25,378 bases of DNA from Flavobacteriales bacterium (GTDB taxonomy: Bacteria; Bacteroidota; Bacteroidia; Flavobacteriales_F; PHOS-HE28), in assembly GCA_016702645.1 (NCBI GenBank), contig JADJDP010000037.1, forward strand, positions 1-25,378, written 5' to 3'. A program made the translations under genes and the position numbers. The notes beneath the pieces are model-generated. The model saw nothing but the letters and a program-made list of their open reading frames with translations, made no database searches and was not told the DNA's origin. Shown here piece by piece: positions 24,684 through 25,378 of the stretch. Each line of letters begins with the position of its first letter. Within the stretch, counting starts at the first letter, position 1.

Positions 24684-25378
24684 TCACGCGGAGAGCAGGA
24701 TCCGACGGTTGCGGGCCTCGATGAATTCGATCGCGTTTTGTCGATACGCCATGTAAGCCTCGATGCTCGATGGAACTGGAGAAGTATTGAAATCTTCGAA
24801 GGGCGCGAAAAAATCTGACTGCTGAATGATCCTCTGAGACGAGGTCTTGGAGCAAGAAGAACGCAACATATCCCCGAAGGTCACCAAAGAGGCTGAAGAA
24901 ATCCGCGTATCGAACGAGCGTATCACTCAGTGGGCTCCGCTCATCACGATAGAGGAGCCGGATACACTCTACCGTGAGATCGAATCTGTCCTTGATCGGG
25001 GATGAAAGCCGCGTGCTCCATTGATCGTCATTTTTCCGCCGACACGGTTTCCCGGGAAAAGCATCATGCCACCGATCGTGCAGCCGATGGTGTTGAACGT
25101 GGTCACCTCTACACGGATCTGATCGATGAAGTGCCCAATGCGAGCCTCTTTTCTGAAGCTGGGGATCACCGTGTCGCTCGCTAACCGGAATTCGCCAAGT
25201 CGAGAGCGGTGATGTAGATAGACACCAGGTGTCGTATCCACTAGATCGAACATCTCACCGTTCGGCAACGGGTTGCTCCAAAGAACCTTGTGGTACCTGC
25301 GGAGCGTGGGGCTAAAGACGTCCGGATCCGTTTTCGGGTATCCAGGCGTGTCCGACCGGAAATCGAAGGCGACGTCGA
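24684..25378 (-). CDS. Conserved protein of unknown function (DUF6994-like), partial, frameshifted
   Basis: The gene enters from the right edge without a start in the window. Joined frames read DVAFDFRSDTPGYPKTDPDV, LRRYHKVLWSNPLPNGEMFD, LGEFRLASDTVIPSFRKEAR, FNTIGCTIGGMMLFPGNRVG, GKMTINGARGFHP, then in another frame DRFDLTVECIRLLYRDERSP, YADFFSLFGDFRGYVAFFLL and finally FEDFNTSPVPSSIEAYMAYR, IEFIEARNRRILLSA to TGA. The pattern matches uncharacterised proteins I associate with DUF6994; that name is from memory and less certain than the protein's conservation. Two indels, near 25015 and 24815, break the frame. GC content is visibly lower than in neighbours, which may reflect transfer. Confidence 0.65.

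Overview
The window looks like a chromosomal piece of a GC-rich member of the Bacteroidota, probably Flavobacteriales-like. The support is three secreted proteins with type IX secretion (T9SS) C-terminal sorting tails, a GlmU-like sugar nucleotidyltransferase of the form typical of this phylum, a ribosomal protein S16 with a long Ala/Glu/Pro-rich tail, weak Shine-Dalgarno sites, and -7 promoter elements close to TAnnTTTG. No rRNA, tRNA or CRISPR array was seen.

Layout. Positions 1-2410 hold four badly frameshifted genes: an ARPP-1/DUF6569 protein running off the left edge, a DUF486 membrane protein, a small conserved membrane protein, and a PaaY-like hexapeptide protein. Positions 2564-7302 (+) carry a DUF47/PhoU-like protein with a PiT phosphate transporter, a GlmU-like enzyme and ornithine aminotransferase. 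Positions 7299-15360 (-) form a long run: serine hydrolase, GT87 glycosyltransferase, MORN-type lipoprotein, secreted metalloprotease, phosphofructokinase pfkA, a DUF1016/YhcG PD-(D/E)XK nuclease, and an M1 aminopeptidase. From 15522 on the genes alternate in strand: T9SS propeller-like protein, small exported protein, GH20 hexosaminidase lipoprotein, rpsP, a YdeI-like protein, a SUI1/YciH protein, a YghO-like acyltransferase, an outer-membrane protein, a KdnA-like aminotransferase, and a partial conserved protein at the right edge.

Most striking is the pfkA locus. A 49-bp exact direct repeat of the pfkA 5' coding region lies on both sides of the DUF1016 nuclease gene. The outer copy still has an in-frame ATG and reads as an orphaned pfkA N-terminus. 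The inner copy gets a new ATG that overlaps the nuclease stop codon (ATGA). This looks like a small nuclease cassette inserted into the 5' end of an essential glycolytic gene while rebuilding that gene. A perfect 13-bp inverted repeat sits just upstream of the nuclease start, with a near copy inside its coding sequence.

How the genes fit together: DUF47 and PiT form a phosphate uptake unit. The GlmU-like, KdnA-like, GT87 and GH20 proteins point to envelope sugar metabolism. The T9SS cargo and M1 peptidase suggest extracellular or periplasmic protein degradation. Indels are dense from 1 to about 9.5 kb, absent from about 9.8 to 16.6 kb, and sparse after that, which suggests low-accuracy sequence toward the left end rather than true decay of every gene.
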